From the NCBI GenBank assembly GCA_003244105.1, contig QHBK01000017.1, positions 114,849-178,848 of the forward strand: DNA of 64,000 bases, written 5' to 3'. The notes below the pieces were generated by a model. The model saw only the letters and a program-made list of their open reading frames with translations. It did no database searches and was not told where the DNA came from. Shown here piece by piece: positions 26,743 to 36,126 of this stretch. Position 1 is the first letter of the stretch. Every line of letters starts with the position of its first letter. The translations under genes and the position numbers were made by a program. The stretch comes from Candidatus Eremiobacter antarcticus (lineage in GTDB: Bacteria; Vulcanimicrobiota; Vulcanimicrobiia; Eremiobacterales; Eremiobacteraceae).

Positions 26743-27648
26743 ATGATCGGGCTTGAAGGGGCGCCGGTGGCGACGCTTGCCGGCGGGGCTCACTGGTTCG
26801 AATACCCTCACATCGATCCGGTTGCCCTGCATATCGGAAGGCTGGCAATCCGGTGGTACGGGTTGAGTTACCTTTTCGGCGCCATTCTCGTCTACCTCCA
26901 GCTGCAAAGCGCTCGCAGCCGCGATCGCACCGGCATGACCGTCGATCAAGCACAGGAGCTCGTCGTCTACGCGATGATCGGCGTCATCGTCGGCGGGCGC
27001 GCGCTGTTCGTGATCGCCGATATGCTCACGCCGCCAAGCGCAGGCGGCCATCCGCTTTCGTACTATCTGAGCAATCCGCTGGAGTTCATCAGCATCTGGC
27101 ACGGGGGCATGGCCTTTCACGGGGGGTTCCTCGGCGCGCTCGGCGGGATCTGGTTCTTCGTGCGCCGCAACGCTCTCAAGTTTTTCCGCGTGTGCGATGA
27201 GGTCGCGTTATGGATGCCTGTGGCCATCACCCTCACGCGCATCACCAACTTCATCAACGGCGAGCTGCCGGGCCGCGTCACTGACGCTCCGGTCGGCTTC
27301 CTCTTCCCTGGTTTCGCGGGCTATCGCTATCCATCGCAGCTGTTCGAGGCTCTCGGGATGCTCGTCGTCGTCCTGCCGCTGCTGTGGTTGTTGCATGCCA
27401 CGAAGTGGCGGCGCGACGGCCTCATCTTCTGGGCCTTCATCGCCACCTATGGGCTCGTGCGCACGGTGGTCGAGTTCTATCGCGAGCCTGGAATCATCGT
27501 TCTCGGGTTGACCGCCGCCCAGTATCTCACGCTGATCATGCTCGTGGTGGGCGGCGTCATGATGTGGCGGGCACAGCGCACGAGCGCGGAAGCGCCCCGG
27601 ACGACAGCTTCCGGGCGCGTGGCGAGGAAGTCCGCGCAGCGGCCTTAA
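26743..27648 (+). CDS. lgt: Prolipoprotein diacylglyceryl transferase
   Basis: 301-aa membrane enzyme that moves diacylglycerol from phosphatidylglycerol to the lipobox cysteine. Seven hydrophobic segments; family blocks AIRWYGLSYLFGA, IWHGGMAFHGGFLGAL and the Lgt signature LTRITNFINGELPGRVTD, then RYPSQLFEALGM and VEFYREPG. ATG at 26743 is preferred; the longer frame runs into the divergent ccdA. Its TAA overlaps the ileS stop tail to tail by four bases (TTAA). Confidence 0.95.
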   Translation: MIGLEGAPVATLAGGAHWFEYPHIDPVALHIGRLAIRWYGLSYLFGAILVYLQLQSARSRDRTGMTVDQAQELVVYAMIGVIVGGRALFVIADMLTPPSAGGHPLSYYLSNPLEFISIWHGGMAFHGGFLGALGGIWFFVRRNALKFFRVCDEVALWMPVAITLTRITNFINGELPGRVTDAPVGFLFPGFAGYRYPSQLFEALGMLVVVLPLLWLLHATKWRRDGLIFWAFIATYGLVRTVVEFYREPGIIVLGLTAAQYLTLIMLVVGGVMMWRAQRTSAEAPRTTASGRVARKSAQRP

Positions 27649-30600
27649 GCGTCTGCTTTGGCGAGCGCGATGGCCACGCCGTCGGAGGACGCCGTCTCGA
27701 AAGACGGGCGGAAATCTTGGCCGGCGACGCGGGCTAACGTCTCAGTCATGATGTAATCGCGCCACACGCCCAGCGCTTCCTCATAGTCGCCATGCGCGCG
27801 CATCCTCAAGAAGATGCGATCCGTCACGTCCAAGCCCGCCTGCTTGCGGGCATCCTGCACCGCGCGTACGATCTCACGCGCAAGCCCTTCGAGCAGCAAG
27901 TCGCGATCGACGCCTGTATCCAGCGCCACCAGCATGCCGTCGTTCTCCGCAAAAGCGAAGCCGTGCGCGGACTTGCTGTCCACCAAGACGTCGTCCGGCT
28001 CAAGGACGAACGTCTCGCCGTCGAGTTTGAGCTCGACCGCCTTGCCGGCGGCCACAGCCGTCGCCACGCTGCGCGCGTCCGCGGACGCAAGCGCTTCGCG
28101 CACCGTTCCCAAATGTTTTCCGAAGCGCGGGCCCAGACGAGGCAGGTTCGGCCGTAAGCCATACTCGATGAACTGCGCCTCCAGGCCGACGAGCGCCATG
28201 TCCTTGACGTTGAGCTCATCCAAAACGAGCGAGCGGAAACGCAGGAGCGCGGCTCGATCCGCTTCGGATCGCACGCGGATATGCGCGGCGCGCAATGGTT
28301 GCCGCGTCTTGATCTTGGCGCCCGCGCGCGCTTGCCGTCCAAGATCTACCGCTTGGCGTGCGACGTTCATCGCCTGCAGCAGCGACTCGTCGAGCGTGGC
28401 GGCTTGCACCTGTGGCCAGGCGCAAAGATGCACGCTGTTCCCCGCGCAAGAGTCCACGGGAGCGACCAGATACTGATAGAGGGACTCAGCCAAGAAGGGA
28501 GTGAACGGCGCGAGCAAGAGCGTCACGCCGGTGAGGCACTCATAGAGCGTCGCATAGGCTGCTCGTTTGTCGGGCCCGACGCCGCTGCCCCAAAAGCGGT
28601 CTCGCGAAAGGCGCACGTACCAGTTGGAGAGATCATCCACGAAGCGTTCGATCGCACGGCCTGCCGTCTGGGCGTCGTAGTTTTCCAAAAGCGCCGTGAC
28701 GTCAGCGGTCAGCTGCGCAAGCTCGCCCACCGCCCAACGGTCGAGATCGGTCCGTTGCGAGAGGTCCACGGGCTCGGGCCTGCCGATGCCGTCGGCGTTC
28801 GCGTAGAGGCTGAAAAACTTCGCAGTGTTCCACAGCGTGCGGATCAAGCGGTGCGAGCCGTCCTCGATGAGCTCGAGTGATACGCGCTTGGAATCGCCGG
28901 GCGGACTGCCGGTTATAAAGTACCAGCGCAGTGCGTCGGCGCCCAGCGTATCGAAGACGGAGTATGGGTCAAGCACGTTGCCGCGCGACTTGCTCATCTT
29001 CTCGCCAGCCGCATCGACGACGAGACCCAGGCAGATGACGTTCTTGTACGCCGGCGAGTCGAAGAGCATGGTCGCGATGGCGTGCAGGCTGTAGAACCAG
29101 CCGCGCGTCTGATCGACCGCCTCGCAGATGAAATCCGCCGGAAAACTTTGCCTGAAGCCGTCGCCATGCGCAAAGGGGTAGTGGAACTGGGCGTACGGCA
29201 TCGAGCCTGAATCAAACCAGGCATCCAAAACCTCGGGCACGCGCCGGTATTCGCGGCCCTCATGCACGAACGTGACGTCGTCGATCGCGGGCCGGTGCAA
29301 ATCGAGTTGGGGGAGATCCCGCCCGCATCGCTCCTCGAGCTCCGCCAGCGATCCCATGCAGACGTGGTTGACGCCATCCGTCCAGACCGGCATGGGCGTT
29401 CCCCAGAAGCGCTCGCGCGAGATCGCCCAGTCGACGTTGTTCTCGAGCCAGTTCCCGAAACGGCCGTGCTTGATCGTCTCCGGGACCCAGTTGATCTGTT
29501 CGTTGTTCGCGAGCAGCCGGTCTTTGAACGCGGTGGTGCGGATGAACCATGCGGTCTTCGCGATGTACAGCAGCGGGTCACCGGTGCGCCAGCCGAACGG
29601 ATAGTTGTGGCGGTACATCTCGGACCGGAACATCAAGCCCCGGCGCTGCAAATCTGCGATGATCGGTTTGTCGGCGTCTTTGAAGAAAAGTCCGGCGCCG
29701 ACGGCGACTTCCTCTACGACGTGGCCCGTGTAGTCGACGCTGTAATAGATGGGCAGATCGTGCGCTTTTCCGAGCGCCAGATCGTCGGGACCATAGGCCG
29801 GCGCGATGTGGACGATGCCCGTGCCGTCTTCCGTCGTTACGAAAGTCGCCGGGATGACGTAATGCTTGTCCTGTGCGCTCGTACAGTAGCTGTAGAGCGG
29901 TTCGTAACGGATGCCCGCCAGCGCTGCGCCGGCCACCTGCTCCACGATGCGCACGTCTTCGCTGTGAAATACTTTGCCCATCAGCGGCTCGGCCACGATG
30001 AGGCGCTCGCCGCTGCGCTCGACGACGCAGTACGTCACGTCGGGATGCACCGCCAGCGCCATATTGGCGGGCAGCGTCCACGGCGTCGTGGTCCATGCCA
30101 AAAACGATGTGTTCGAATTATCGCTGCGCCGGAACCGCACGTAGACCGAAGGGTCGTCCACCATGCGATAGCCTTGCGCGACCTCATGATCGGACAGCGT
30201 GGCGCCGATGCGCGGATCGTATGGGACCGATTTGTAGTCTTGCACGATAAAGCCGCGGTCCCACAACTGCTTGAAAATCCACCACACAGTCTCGATGTAG
30301 TCGTTGTTGAGCGAGACATAGGGATCGCTCAAGTCGACCCAATAGCCCATGCGCTCCGTCATGCGGTTCCAGTCGGCGACATAGCGAAAGACGCTCTCGC
30401 GGCAGCGTCGCGTGAATTCCGCGATACCGACTTCGGCCTCAATGCGGCTCTTGTCCAAAATGCCGAGCTCTTTTTCGATCTCATGCTCGACCGGCAGGCC
30501 ATGGGTGTCCCAACCGGCCTTGCGCGGAACGTATCGGCCGCGCATGGTGTGAAAGCGCGGATAGAGATCCTTGAACGCGCGCGCCAGCACGTGGTGCACG

Positions 30601-30776
30601 CCGGGCTTGCCGTTGGCCGTCGGCGGCCCTTCGTAAAAAGAGTAGCGAGCGCCCGACTTCGTTTGTTCGAGACTGCGCTCGAACACGCGTTGATCGCGCC
30701 AAAAGGTCAGCACCGCTTGTTCTCTCGCGACGTTGTCCGGCTTATCGGGGATGGGAGGGAAGCGCAGAGCGGTCAT
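27645..30776 (-). CDS. ileS: Isoleucyl-tRNA synthetase, type 2, with GVHH signature
   Basis: Class I synthetase of 1043 aa charging tRNA-Ile. Type-2 (eukaryote-like) features: GPPTANGKPGVHHVLARAFK at residues 50-69, GWDTHGLPVEHEIEKELG, editing domain with TTPWTLPANMALAV, KMSKSRGN near residue 597, and a long C-terminal anticodon/tail region. The HIGH element reads G59-V-H-H62, the swapped GxHH form reported in some type-2 IleRS with very high mupirocin resistance. ATG overlaps the protease stop (ATGA). Nothing else in the gene looks broken. Confidence 0.95.
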   Translation of the reverse strand: MTALRFPPIPDKPDNVAREQAVLTFWRDQRVFERSLEQTKSGARYSFYEGPPTANGKPGVHHVLARAFKDLYPRFHTMRGRYVPRKAGWDTHGLPVEHEIEKELGILDKSRIEAEVGIAEFTRRCRESVFRYVADWNRMTERMGYWVDLSDPYVSLNNDYIETVWWIFKQLWDRGFIVQDYKSVPYDPRIGATLSDHEVAQGYRMVDDPSVYVRFRRSDNSNTSFLAWTTTPWTLPANMALAVHPDVTYCVVERSGERLIVAEPLMGKVFHSEDVRIVEQVAGAALAGIRYEPLYSYCTSAQDKHYVIPATFVTTEDGTGIVHIAPAYGPDDLALGKAHDLPIYYSVDYTGHVVEEVAVGAGLFFKDADKPIIADLQRRGLMFRSEMYRHNYPFGWRTGDPLLYIAKTAWFIRTTAFKDRLLANNEQINWVPETIKHGRFGNWLENNVDWAISRERFWGTPMPVWTDGVNHVCMGSLAELEERCGRDLPQLDLHRPAIDDVTFVHEGREYRRVPEVLDAWFDSGSMPYAQFHYPFAHGDGFRQSFPADFICEAVDQTRGWFYSLHAIATMLFDSPAYKNVICLGLVVDAAGEKMSKSRGNVLDPYSVFDTLGADALRWYFITGSPPGDSKRVSLELIEDGSHRLIRTLWNTAKFFSLYANADGIGRPEPVDLSQRTDLDRWAVGELAQLTADVTALLENYDAQTAGRAIERFVDDLSNWYVRLSRDRFWGSGVGPDKRAAYATLYECLTGVTLLLAPFTPFLAESLYQYLVAPVDSCAGNSVHLCAWPQVQAATLDESLLQAMNVARQAVDLGRQARAGAKIKTRQPLRAAHIRVRSEADRAALLRFRSLVLDELNVKDMALVGLEAQFIEYGLRPNLPRLGPRFGKHLGTVREALASADARSVATAVAAGKAVELKLDGETFVLEPDDVLVDSKSAHGFAFAENDGMLVALDTGVDRDLLLEGLAREIVRAVQDARKQAGLDVTDRIFLRMRAHGDYEEALGVWRDYIMTETLARVAGQDFRPSFETASSDGVAIALAKADA

Positions 30777-31906
30777 GGCCGAGCCGCGGCCAGGACGCTC
30801 GTCTTGCGTGCGTGCAGGGCGCGGAAGATCGCTTCTTGCGTGATGATGCCGACCAAGACGCCGGCTTCGAAAACCGGCAGTTCGCTGCGGCCGCTGTCAT
30901 GCAAAGCCGCCAGCGCATCGCGGGCGCTTGCCTCTTCGCGCAGCGGCGGCGCACCGAGCGGCGACATGATGGCGCTGACCGGCGTGCTCGGCCAGCGCTG
31001 CAACGGAATGCCGGCGGTTTGCCGCACATCTGCTATCCCGACCAACACTCCGGCGCGAACCACGGGATACGCGGCTCCCGGCAAACCTGCGATCTCCCCG
31101 ATGAACTCGCCCACCGTCGTGTCGGCGGGAACGGGGATCAGCTTGGTCAGCATGCATTCGCGCACGCTGAGCTGCTCCAGCGCAAGGTCGACGCGCGCTT
31201 GGCGCGCGCTCGTCATGGCCGCTTGCGCCAGAAACGATCCGATGACCATCCACCACACGCCGCGATACTCGTGCTCTCCCAAGACGAAGTACAGGCCGCA
31301 GCCGGCAAGGCAAACAGCTACGACCAAGCTCACCACGCTTGCCGTTCCCGTGGCGCGTGCTTGGCTGCGCTTGTGCATCCACAGGAGCGCTCGCAAGATG
31401 CGTCCGCCGTCGCTCGGGAACGCAGGCAAAAGATTGAAGACCGCGAGCATGCCGTTCGCCGCCGCCAAGAAGACGCAGAACGTCCAGCCCCAGGTCCAGT
31501 GCAGCGCGTGGACTGCGACGGAGATCAGCAGGAACACCGCGGCCAAAACGAGGCTGAGCGCTGGGCCCGCCGCTGCCATGGCCAACTCTGCTGCGGGCGA
31601 CGGTGGCTCGCGCAGTATCGACGCCACGCCGCCGAAGAGGAACAGCGTGATGCCTTCGATGGGAATGCCCAGGCGGCGGGCGACCAACGCGTGGGCGAAT
31701 TCATGCGCAACGACGCTTGCGAACAAGACCAGCGATGCGATGAGGCCTAAGACGATGCTGTTGACTTCATTGAGATCGGCGTCGAAATAGCGCACCGCCA
31801 CGGTCGCGGACCATGCGAACAAGACGTAAATGATCAGCCAGCTGGGGTGGATGGCGACTCCGATGCCGGCGATGCGGCCGATCCGCCAAACAGTGCGCAG
31901 ACGCAT
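30773..31906 (-). CDS. Site-2 protease family zinc metalloprotease with CBS pair
   Basis: 377-aa M50B intramembrane protease. Zinc ligands in VVAHEFAHALVARRLG (residues ~65-80) and the third ligand in NLLPAFPSDGGRIL; about six membrane segments to residue ~230, then two CBS repeats (ECMLTKLIPVPADTTVGEF and MSPLGAPPLREEASARDAL) that may sense adenine nucleotides. Such proteins cleave membrane-bound regulators; the substrate is unknown here. It lies between csaB and ileS in one operon. Confidence 0.92.
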   Translation of the reverse strand: MRLRTVWRIGRIAGIGVAIHPSWLIIYVLFAWSATVAVRYFDADLNEVNSIVLGLIASLVLFASVVAHEFAHALVARRLGIPIEGITLFLFGGVASILREPPSPAAELAMAAAGPALSLVLAAVFLLISVAVHALHWTWGWTFCVFLAAANGMLAVFNLLPAFPSDGGRILRALLWMHKRSQARATGTASVVSLVVAVCLAGCGLYFVLGEHEYRGVWWMVIGSFLAQAAMTSARQARVDLALEQLSVRECMLTKLIPVPADTTVGEFIGEIAGLPGAAYPVVRAGVLVGIADVRQTAGIPLQRWPSTPVSAIMSPLGAPPLREEASARDALAALHDSGRSELPVFEAGVLVGIITQEAIFRALHARKTSVLAAARP

Positions 31907-31927
31907 ATGTTCCTTTTGTTCCGACGC

Positions 31928-33043
31928 TTACGAGGCGGCCCCCTCTACCAACTCCTGCAGCCAGTCGAACGAGCGCGACGCGCGCTCGCGCAGCACGCGG
32001 CTGCCGGCCTGCAAGTGCGCGCCTAAGCGCTCGCGGTCTTCCCACAACTGCGCAGCACGATCTGCAGCCGTTCCCGGGTGCAGAGGAGGCAGCGGATACG
32101 AGAGGCTGCTGCACAACGCTTCGATCTTGGGATCGTAAGGGACCGCGAGAAACGGCAGCCCGACGCGCGCCGCCAGGATCAGCGCGTGCAGCCGCATGCC
32201 AATCAACGCGCTGCAGCGGCGGAACAGGGCGGTCATCGTCGCCAGCGTGTAGCCGCCCCCCAACAAAACTGGTGACGTTCCGCATCGCCTGATGATGGAT
32301 ACGCACGCCACGACGTCGACGGGCCTCTGAAACGGAATCAGCACGACGTGCGCCCCATACCGGCTTGCGAGCAGGTCGATCGCCGCCGCGATGTCAGCGC
32401 TCAGGCGCTCGAGCGCGCGCGAGGGCCGCACAACCACAGCGACGAGCGGTCCTTCAGAGGGTATGCCCTCTGCCGCAAGCGTGCGCTCGGGTCCGCGCGC
32501 GTCGAACTCGCTGTCCGCATCGACCGATTCTTCTGCCAAGAAAACGGGGTCGGCTCCGAGCCGCACGTCCGCCGACGGGATGAGGGCGCGCAGGATGGCC
32601 CCGCTTTCGGCGTCTCGGACGACGGCAAGGTCCACTCGTGCGCAGCTGCGGCGCACGATCTGTTTGCCGGCGAAATTCAGCGGTCCGATGCCCTGCGCGA
32701 AGATCGCCGACCTGCGGTTGTCCTTTGCCGCCTGGTGGACGAGCCCGGCATAATACAACAGGCTGCGCACGCTCGTGCTCGTCTGCAACAGGCCGCCGCC
32801 GCCGCTGACAAAAACGTCACAGCGACGCAGCGCTTCACGGACGACCCCGAACGATGAGCGCGGCACAGCCTTCACTCCGAACGCCGACGACGTGAGATCC
32901 GGCGTCGCAGAGAGGACGGTGAGGACGTCCAACGGACGGCGCCTCCGCCACTCCCTCACGAAGATCTCGAGGATCGCCTCGTCGCCGAAATTGCCGAACC
33001 CGTAGTAGCCTGAGAGCAGAAGATGAGCGCGGGATTCCCTCAT
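31928..33043 (-). CDS. csaB: Polysaccharide pyruvyl transferase CsaB
   Basis: 371-aa enzyme that adds pyruvate to cell-wall polysaccharide, in Firmicutes creating the anchor for SLH-domain S-layer proteins. Marks: LSGYYGFGNFGDEAIL at the start, FVSGGGGLLQTSTS, FAQGIGPL and later MRLHALILAARVGLPFLAV. ATG overlaps the DUF5693 stop (ATGA). The csaB-DUF5693 pair recurs in Firmicutes and some Cyanobacteria, and implies a pyruvylated wall polymer in this organism. Confidence 0.93.
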   Translation of the reverse strand: MRESRAHLLLSGYYGFGNFGDEAILEIFVREWRRRRPLDVLTVLSATPDLTSSAFGVKAVPRSSFGVVREALRRCDVFVSGGGGLLQTSTSVRSLLYYAGLVHQAAKDNRRSAIFAQGIGPLNFAGKQIVRRSCARVDLAVVRDAESGAILRALIPSADVRLGADPVFLAEESVDADSEFDARGPERTLAAEGIPSEGPLVAVVVRPSRALERLSADIAAAIDLLASRYGAHVVLIPFQRPVDVVACVSIIRRCGTSPVLLGGGYTLATMTALFRRCSALIGMRLHALILAARVGLPFLAVPYDPKIEALCSSLSYPLPPLHPGTAADRAAQLWEDRERLGAHLQAGSRVLRERASRSFDWLQELVEGAAS

Positions 33044-35094
33044 TTCGATCGCGCCGCGCCTCGGTTGAGCCTGCCATTGAGCGCGGCGTAAAGGTACTGC
33101 AGCATGAGGCCGATGATCGCGCCGAACAACAAGCCGTTGAAGACGCGCAGCATCGTGACGGCGAGCGGTGTGTGGATATGCGTGAAGGTGTCAAGCACAT
33201 CGGACAACGCGATCGCGGCCGCAAAGACGATGAGCCAGCCTGCGACGCGTCGATGCTGCCTGGTCAAAGCGGGCAGCAGCACGATCGCGGGAAACCCGAT
33301 CAAGAATTCTTTGAAGCGCGGACGAGCGCCGACGAGAGAGGTCAGCGCCCCGCGCACGTGCGTCTCAAGCCCGGAGACCCCGATGTCAGGCTGGTTGCCC
33401 GAGCGGCTCACGAGCACCAACGCCGCCGTGGCGAGCACGAGCGTTGCCGCGAACTGCCACACGCGCAACGGCGCCGCGGCCACGCCGCGGACGCGAAGGC
33501 GCGCGCCGAACAGATCGGTGAAGGCATAGATGGCGAGCAGCAGCAGCGGAGGCGCCACCAACAACAGCTTCGTGCCGACGCTTTGCTGAACTTCGATCAT
33601 GAAGCTCGCCTGCGACAATAGCCCGACGACGAAGAGGCCGCCGAGCAGCGCGACGCCGACGGCTCGCAGCAGGCAGAGGAGTCCGGCCCACGGCGCCGTC
33701 CGGGCCGCAAACCCATCGGTCCAATACGTGTCAGGGACGGGCCGAAAGTACGGTCCGAGCGTCAGACCCGCCAGCAAGGAAAACGTGATGGCCGCTCCGA
33801 GCGCCCAGAGCTCGCGTACCACATAATCTCGGCCCACGGCGAACGCGGCCCAAAAAGCCAGGGCTGTAACAGCGAAAAACGCTGCAGGCATCCACGCGCG
33901 CGACCATCCGAGCAGATCGAGCAGCAGCAGGAACGCGCCGGCTGCACCAAGCGCGGCCAAGAAGTACAAGACTTCAAGCGTCGCGCCTTTGAAATCGACG
34001 AATCCCGACGCTCTTCCGACGCTGAAACCGTTTGCTTGAAGACCCGCCCGCAACCGCCGCAGCATGTCAAGATTCGTGGCCTCTGCTGACTCGCTCACGA
34101 GCGTTCCGTCGGCGCTGGGACGCTGCACGATACGAGGGAAGGGCCGCAAATAGATGACTCTGATGTTGCGTTCACGCACGCCCAGCAGATACCGTGCAAC
34201 GACGGTGTCCAGGTCGAGCTTGTCCACCTCGACCTTGGAGATCGCTTGGACGCGCACCGTCTGGTTCACGATCTTGCGCGAGAGCGTCTGGCTGCCTTTT
34301 TGGATCTGGTTGGGGTCATACGCTTCGATGTCGCCGAAGTTCACGCCGAACATTCGAAAATTGTCTGCGGTGGCGTCGAGATTGTACGGATATCCGAGCA
34401 CCTCGTTGCGTTGGCCGAAGAAGATCACCGTGCCGATCCGCCCGCCGGCCAACATCTGGCCGAACACCGCTTGGATGCGCTCGCGCGTCAAGCGCTCGTT
34501 GTTCTGCACGCGCGGGTCGACCAGGAGTCCCATGAGCCGGATCTGCCGCGCGATGTCCGCCGGAATACCGAGGCCCAAGCTGTTGAAGAAATCGATCTGG
34601 GTTTTGACGGCGACGACAGAAGGCACGCCGGCGCGCAGCACCCGCACGTTCTGAGGTTCCAGCTGCGTTCCGAGAACCGAGAGATAGCGCTTCAGCGTCG
34701 CGGCGTCGTACACGATGAGGTACACGCTGTTCGGATCGATGGTCCGCTGACGCACCATGGCGGCGAGCGTGCGATCCGCCAGCGGGGCCGTCCGCGCAGC
34801 ATCGATTAGTTGCTGCCCTGAAAAGGAGATCGCTTGGCTTGAGTTGTTCACGCGCTGCCCGAGCTCTTCATAGACTGCGACCGATGTCAGGCCCGCGCGC
34901 CGCATCTCCCGCAGCAGCTCGTTCATGTCGTAGCCGTAGGCGTGGGCAAAATCGGCCAGGTCTTGCTGGTCGATCGTTATCTCAACGGTGCGATTGAGAG
35001 CCTCGAAGCGCCGGCGGTCGGCGGCCACCAGCAGTGACGCTAAAGCGCCGACAATCACAAAAAGGAGCGCCACGCGCCGAAGGCTCACGTGCAT
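33040..35094 (-). CDS. DUF5693 family membrane protein
   Basis: 684 aa. N-terminal membrane anchor (residues 6-24), a ~360-residue extracytoplasmic domain (EALNRTVEITIDQQDLADFA onward, LREMRRAGLTSVAVYEELGQ), then about nine to ten C-terminal membrane segments. Matches DUF5693, found next to csaB. Function is unproven; the context suggests export or modification of a pyruvylated wall polysaccharide. Start of the DUF5693-csaB-protease-ileS operon. No promoter was called in the 65 bases before it. Confidence 0.85.
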   Translation of the reverse strand: MHVSLRRVALLFVIVGALASLLVAADRRRFEALNRTVEITIDQQDLADFAHAYGYDMNELLREMRRAGLTSVAVYEELGQRVNNSSQAISFSGQQLIDAARTAPLADRTLAAMVRQRTIDPNSVYLIVYDAATLKRYLSVLGTQLEPQNVRVLRAGVPSVVAVKTQIDFFNSLGLGIPADIARQIRLMGLLVDPRVQNNERLTRERIQAVFGQMLAGGRIGTVIFFGQRNEVLGYPYNLDATADNFRMFGVNFGDIEAYDPNQIQKGSQTLSRKIVNQTVRVQAISKVEVDKLDLDTVVARYLLGVRERNIRVIYLRPFPRIVQRPSADGTLVSESAEATNLDMLRRLRAGLQANGFSVGRASGFVDFKGATLEVLYFLAALGAAGAFLLLLDLLGWSRAWMPAAFFAVTALAFWAAFAVGRDYVVRELWALGAAITFSLLAGLTLGPYFRPVPDTYWTDGFAARTAPWAGLLCLLRAVGVALLGGLFVVGLLSQASFMIEVQQSVGTKLLLVAPPLLLLAIYAFTDLFGARLRVRGVAAAPLRVWQFAATLVLATAALVLVSRSGNQPDIGVSGLETHVRGALTSLVGARPRFKEFLIGFPAIVLLPALTRQHRRVAGWLIVFAAAIALSDVLDTFTHIHTPLAVTMLRVFNGLLFGAIIGLMLQYLYAALNGRLNRGAARSK

Positions 35095-35159
35095 GGCCTC
35101 GCATTTGAGGTCAGCCTAAGGCTTGCCTCCGGCCATGTGATGTGGGCGCCGCAGCGCTC

Positions 35160-35609
35160 CTACTTGCTCTTCATCTTCTCGGCAGCTTCGCGCAGCTTTT
35201 GCGCCGCCATATCAAAGGCGCTTGCGGCTACATCGATCGACACGCGCGCGGCGTATTCACCGCGCTGCGCCGCAGCCTTGGCAAAAGCGCCGGCCCGATC
35301 GCTGAAACCGTGGCGCTCGAAGATGATGTCGGCAAAGGCTTCCCCCGGCCAACGCCGGTCGGCCTCGGCGAGCGCCAACCGCTCAGCGCATTCTTGCGGA
35401 GATCCAAGCGTCGCGAGATGCGCTTGCATCACTTCGGCGCTCACCTGCGATTCGTGCGCAAGACGAGCTTTGCTCTCACATGCGCTCGTGATCTGACGGT
35501 ACAGCTTATCGACAAGCGATAAGCCATGAGACGGCGCCAGCGGCAGCGCCGCGCGGACGCGGTCCAAATAATCGTTCAAAGCCGTCGTGGCCTCCCGAGA
35601 CAACATCAT
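35160..35609 (-). CDS. Small helical protein, HAAS-like
   Basis: 149 aa, all-helical. Residues 10-80 resemble the HAAS/DUF1700 pattern that precedes some membrane proteins: LNDYLDRVRAALP..., then ...AHLATLGSPQECAERLALAE. The C-terminal half is an amphipathic Ala/Lys-rich helix ending EKMKSK. There is no membrane segment. A strong ribosome site (AAGGGGG) precedes the ATG. No function can be given; HAAS similarity is by eye. Confidence 0.6.
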   Translation of the reverse strand: MMLSREATTALNDYLDRVRAALPLAPSHGLSLVDKLYRQITSACESKARLAHESQVSAEVMQAHLATLGSPQECAERLALAEADRRWPGEAFADIIFERHGFSDRAGAFAKAAAQRGEYAARVSIDVAASAFDMAAQKLREAAEKMKSK

Positions 35610-35847
35610 GTCGAAAACCCCCTTTTGGATGATACGCGCGGAGCCCTGAAAAGTGACAGTCCCGCGTGCAGAGCGGACAGCGGGACAGCGCTCCGTACTG
35701 GCGGCGTCCCATGTGTCAAAATTAGCCTGCGGGTGAAAGGAAGAGAAAAGCAGGAATACTGCATATGTAGTTGGTAGTAATTACGACTTAGCGATTTTTC
35801 GCCTTGGAACTTCATTAGGGTTCTGCACCCTTCCGCAAAGGCCAACC

Positions 35848-36117
35848 ATGCCAGATAATGACTTAATGGTTCGAACCATCACCAAAGAGATCAAGGGGAA
35901 CAATGTGCCGCCCGCTCCCAAGGGCCCGAAGAGTCACAAGCTTTCTCTCAATGTGTCGCCCGAAACCGGCAGACGCCTTCGTCGGCTTGCGTTCGAACAG
36001 CGCTTAAGTGAGAGCTCGATCGTAGAGACTGCCTTGCGATTGTTCTTCGCGCGTGGCGATGACGAGGAACTGGGAAGCGTATTGCGGGAGCTCGGCGCGT
36101 CGCTGAGACGCAAATGA
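35848..36117 (+). CDS. Ribbon-helix-helix-like small protein, copy A
   Basis: 89 aa. A charged N-terminal tail (1-30) is followed by a strand (HKLSLNVSPETG) and two helices (RRLRRLAFEQRL, SESSIVETALRLFFARGD) in the order of CopG/Arc ribbon-helix-helix DNA-binding proteins. It shares about half its core residues with the convergent gene at 36127-36399, so the two are paralogues. AAAGG precedes the ATG. No toxin partner lies beside it. Confidence 0.65.
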   Translation: MPDNDLMVRTITKEIKGNNVPPAPKGPKSHKLSLNVSPETGRRLRRLAFEQRLSESSIVETALRLFFARGDDEELGSVLRELGASLRRK

Positions 36118-36126
36118 ACAGCTAGC

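Noticed and set aside
30777..30900. T-box riboswitch before ileS
   Set aside because: ileS overlaps the preceding gene by four bases, leaving no leader.
29262..31790. 842-codon open frame on the plus strand opposite ileS and the protease gene
   Set aside because: Antisense shadow of two well-supported genes; Arg/Ala/Gln-rich translation without any family motif, a usual effect of high GC third positions.
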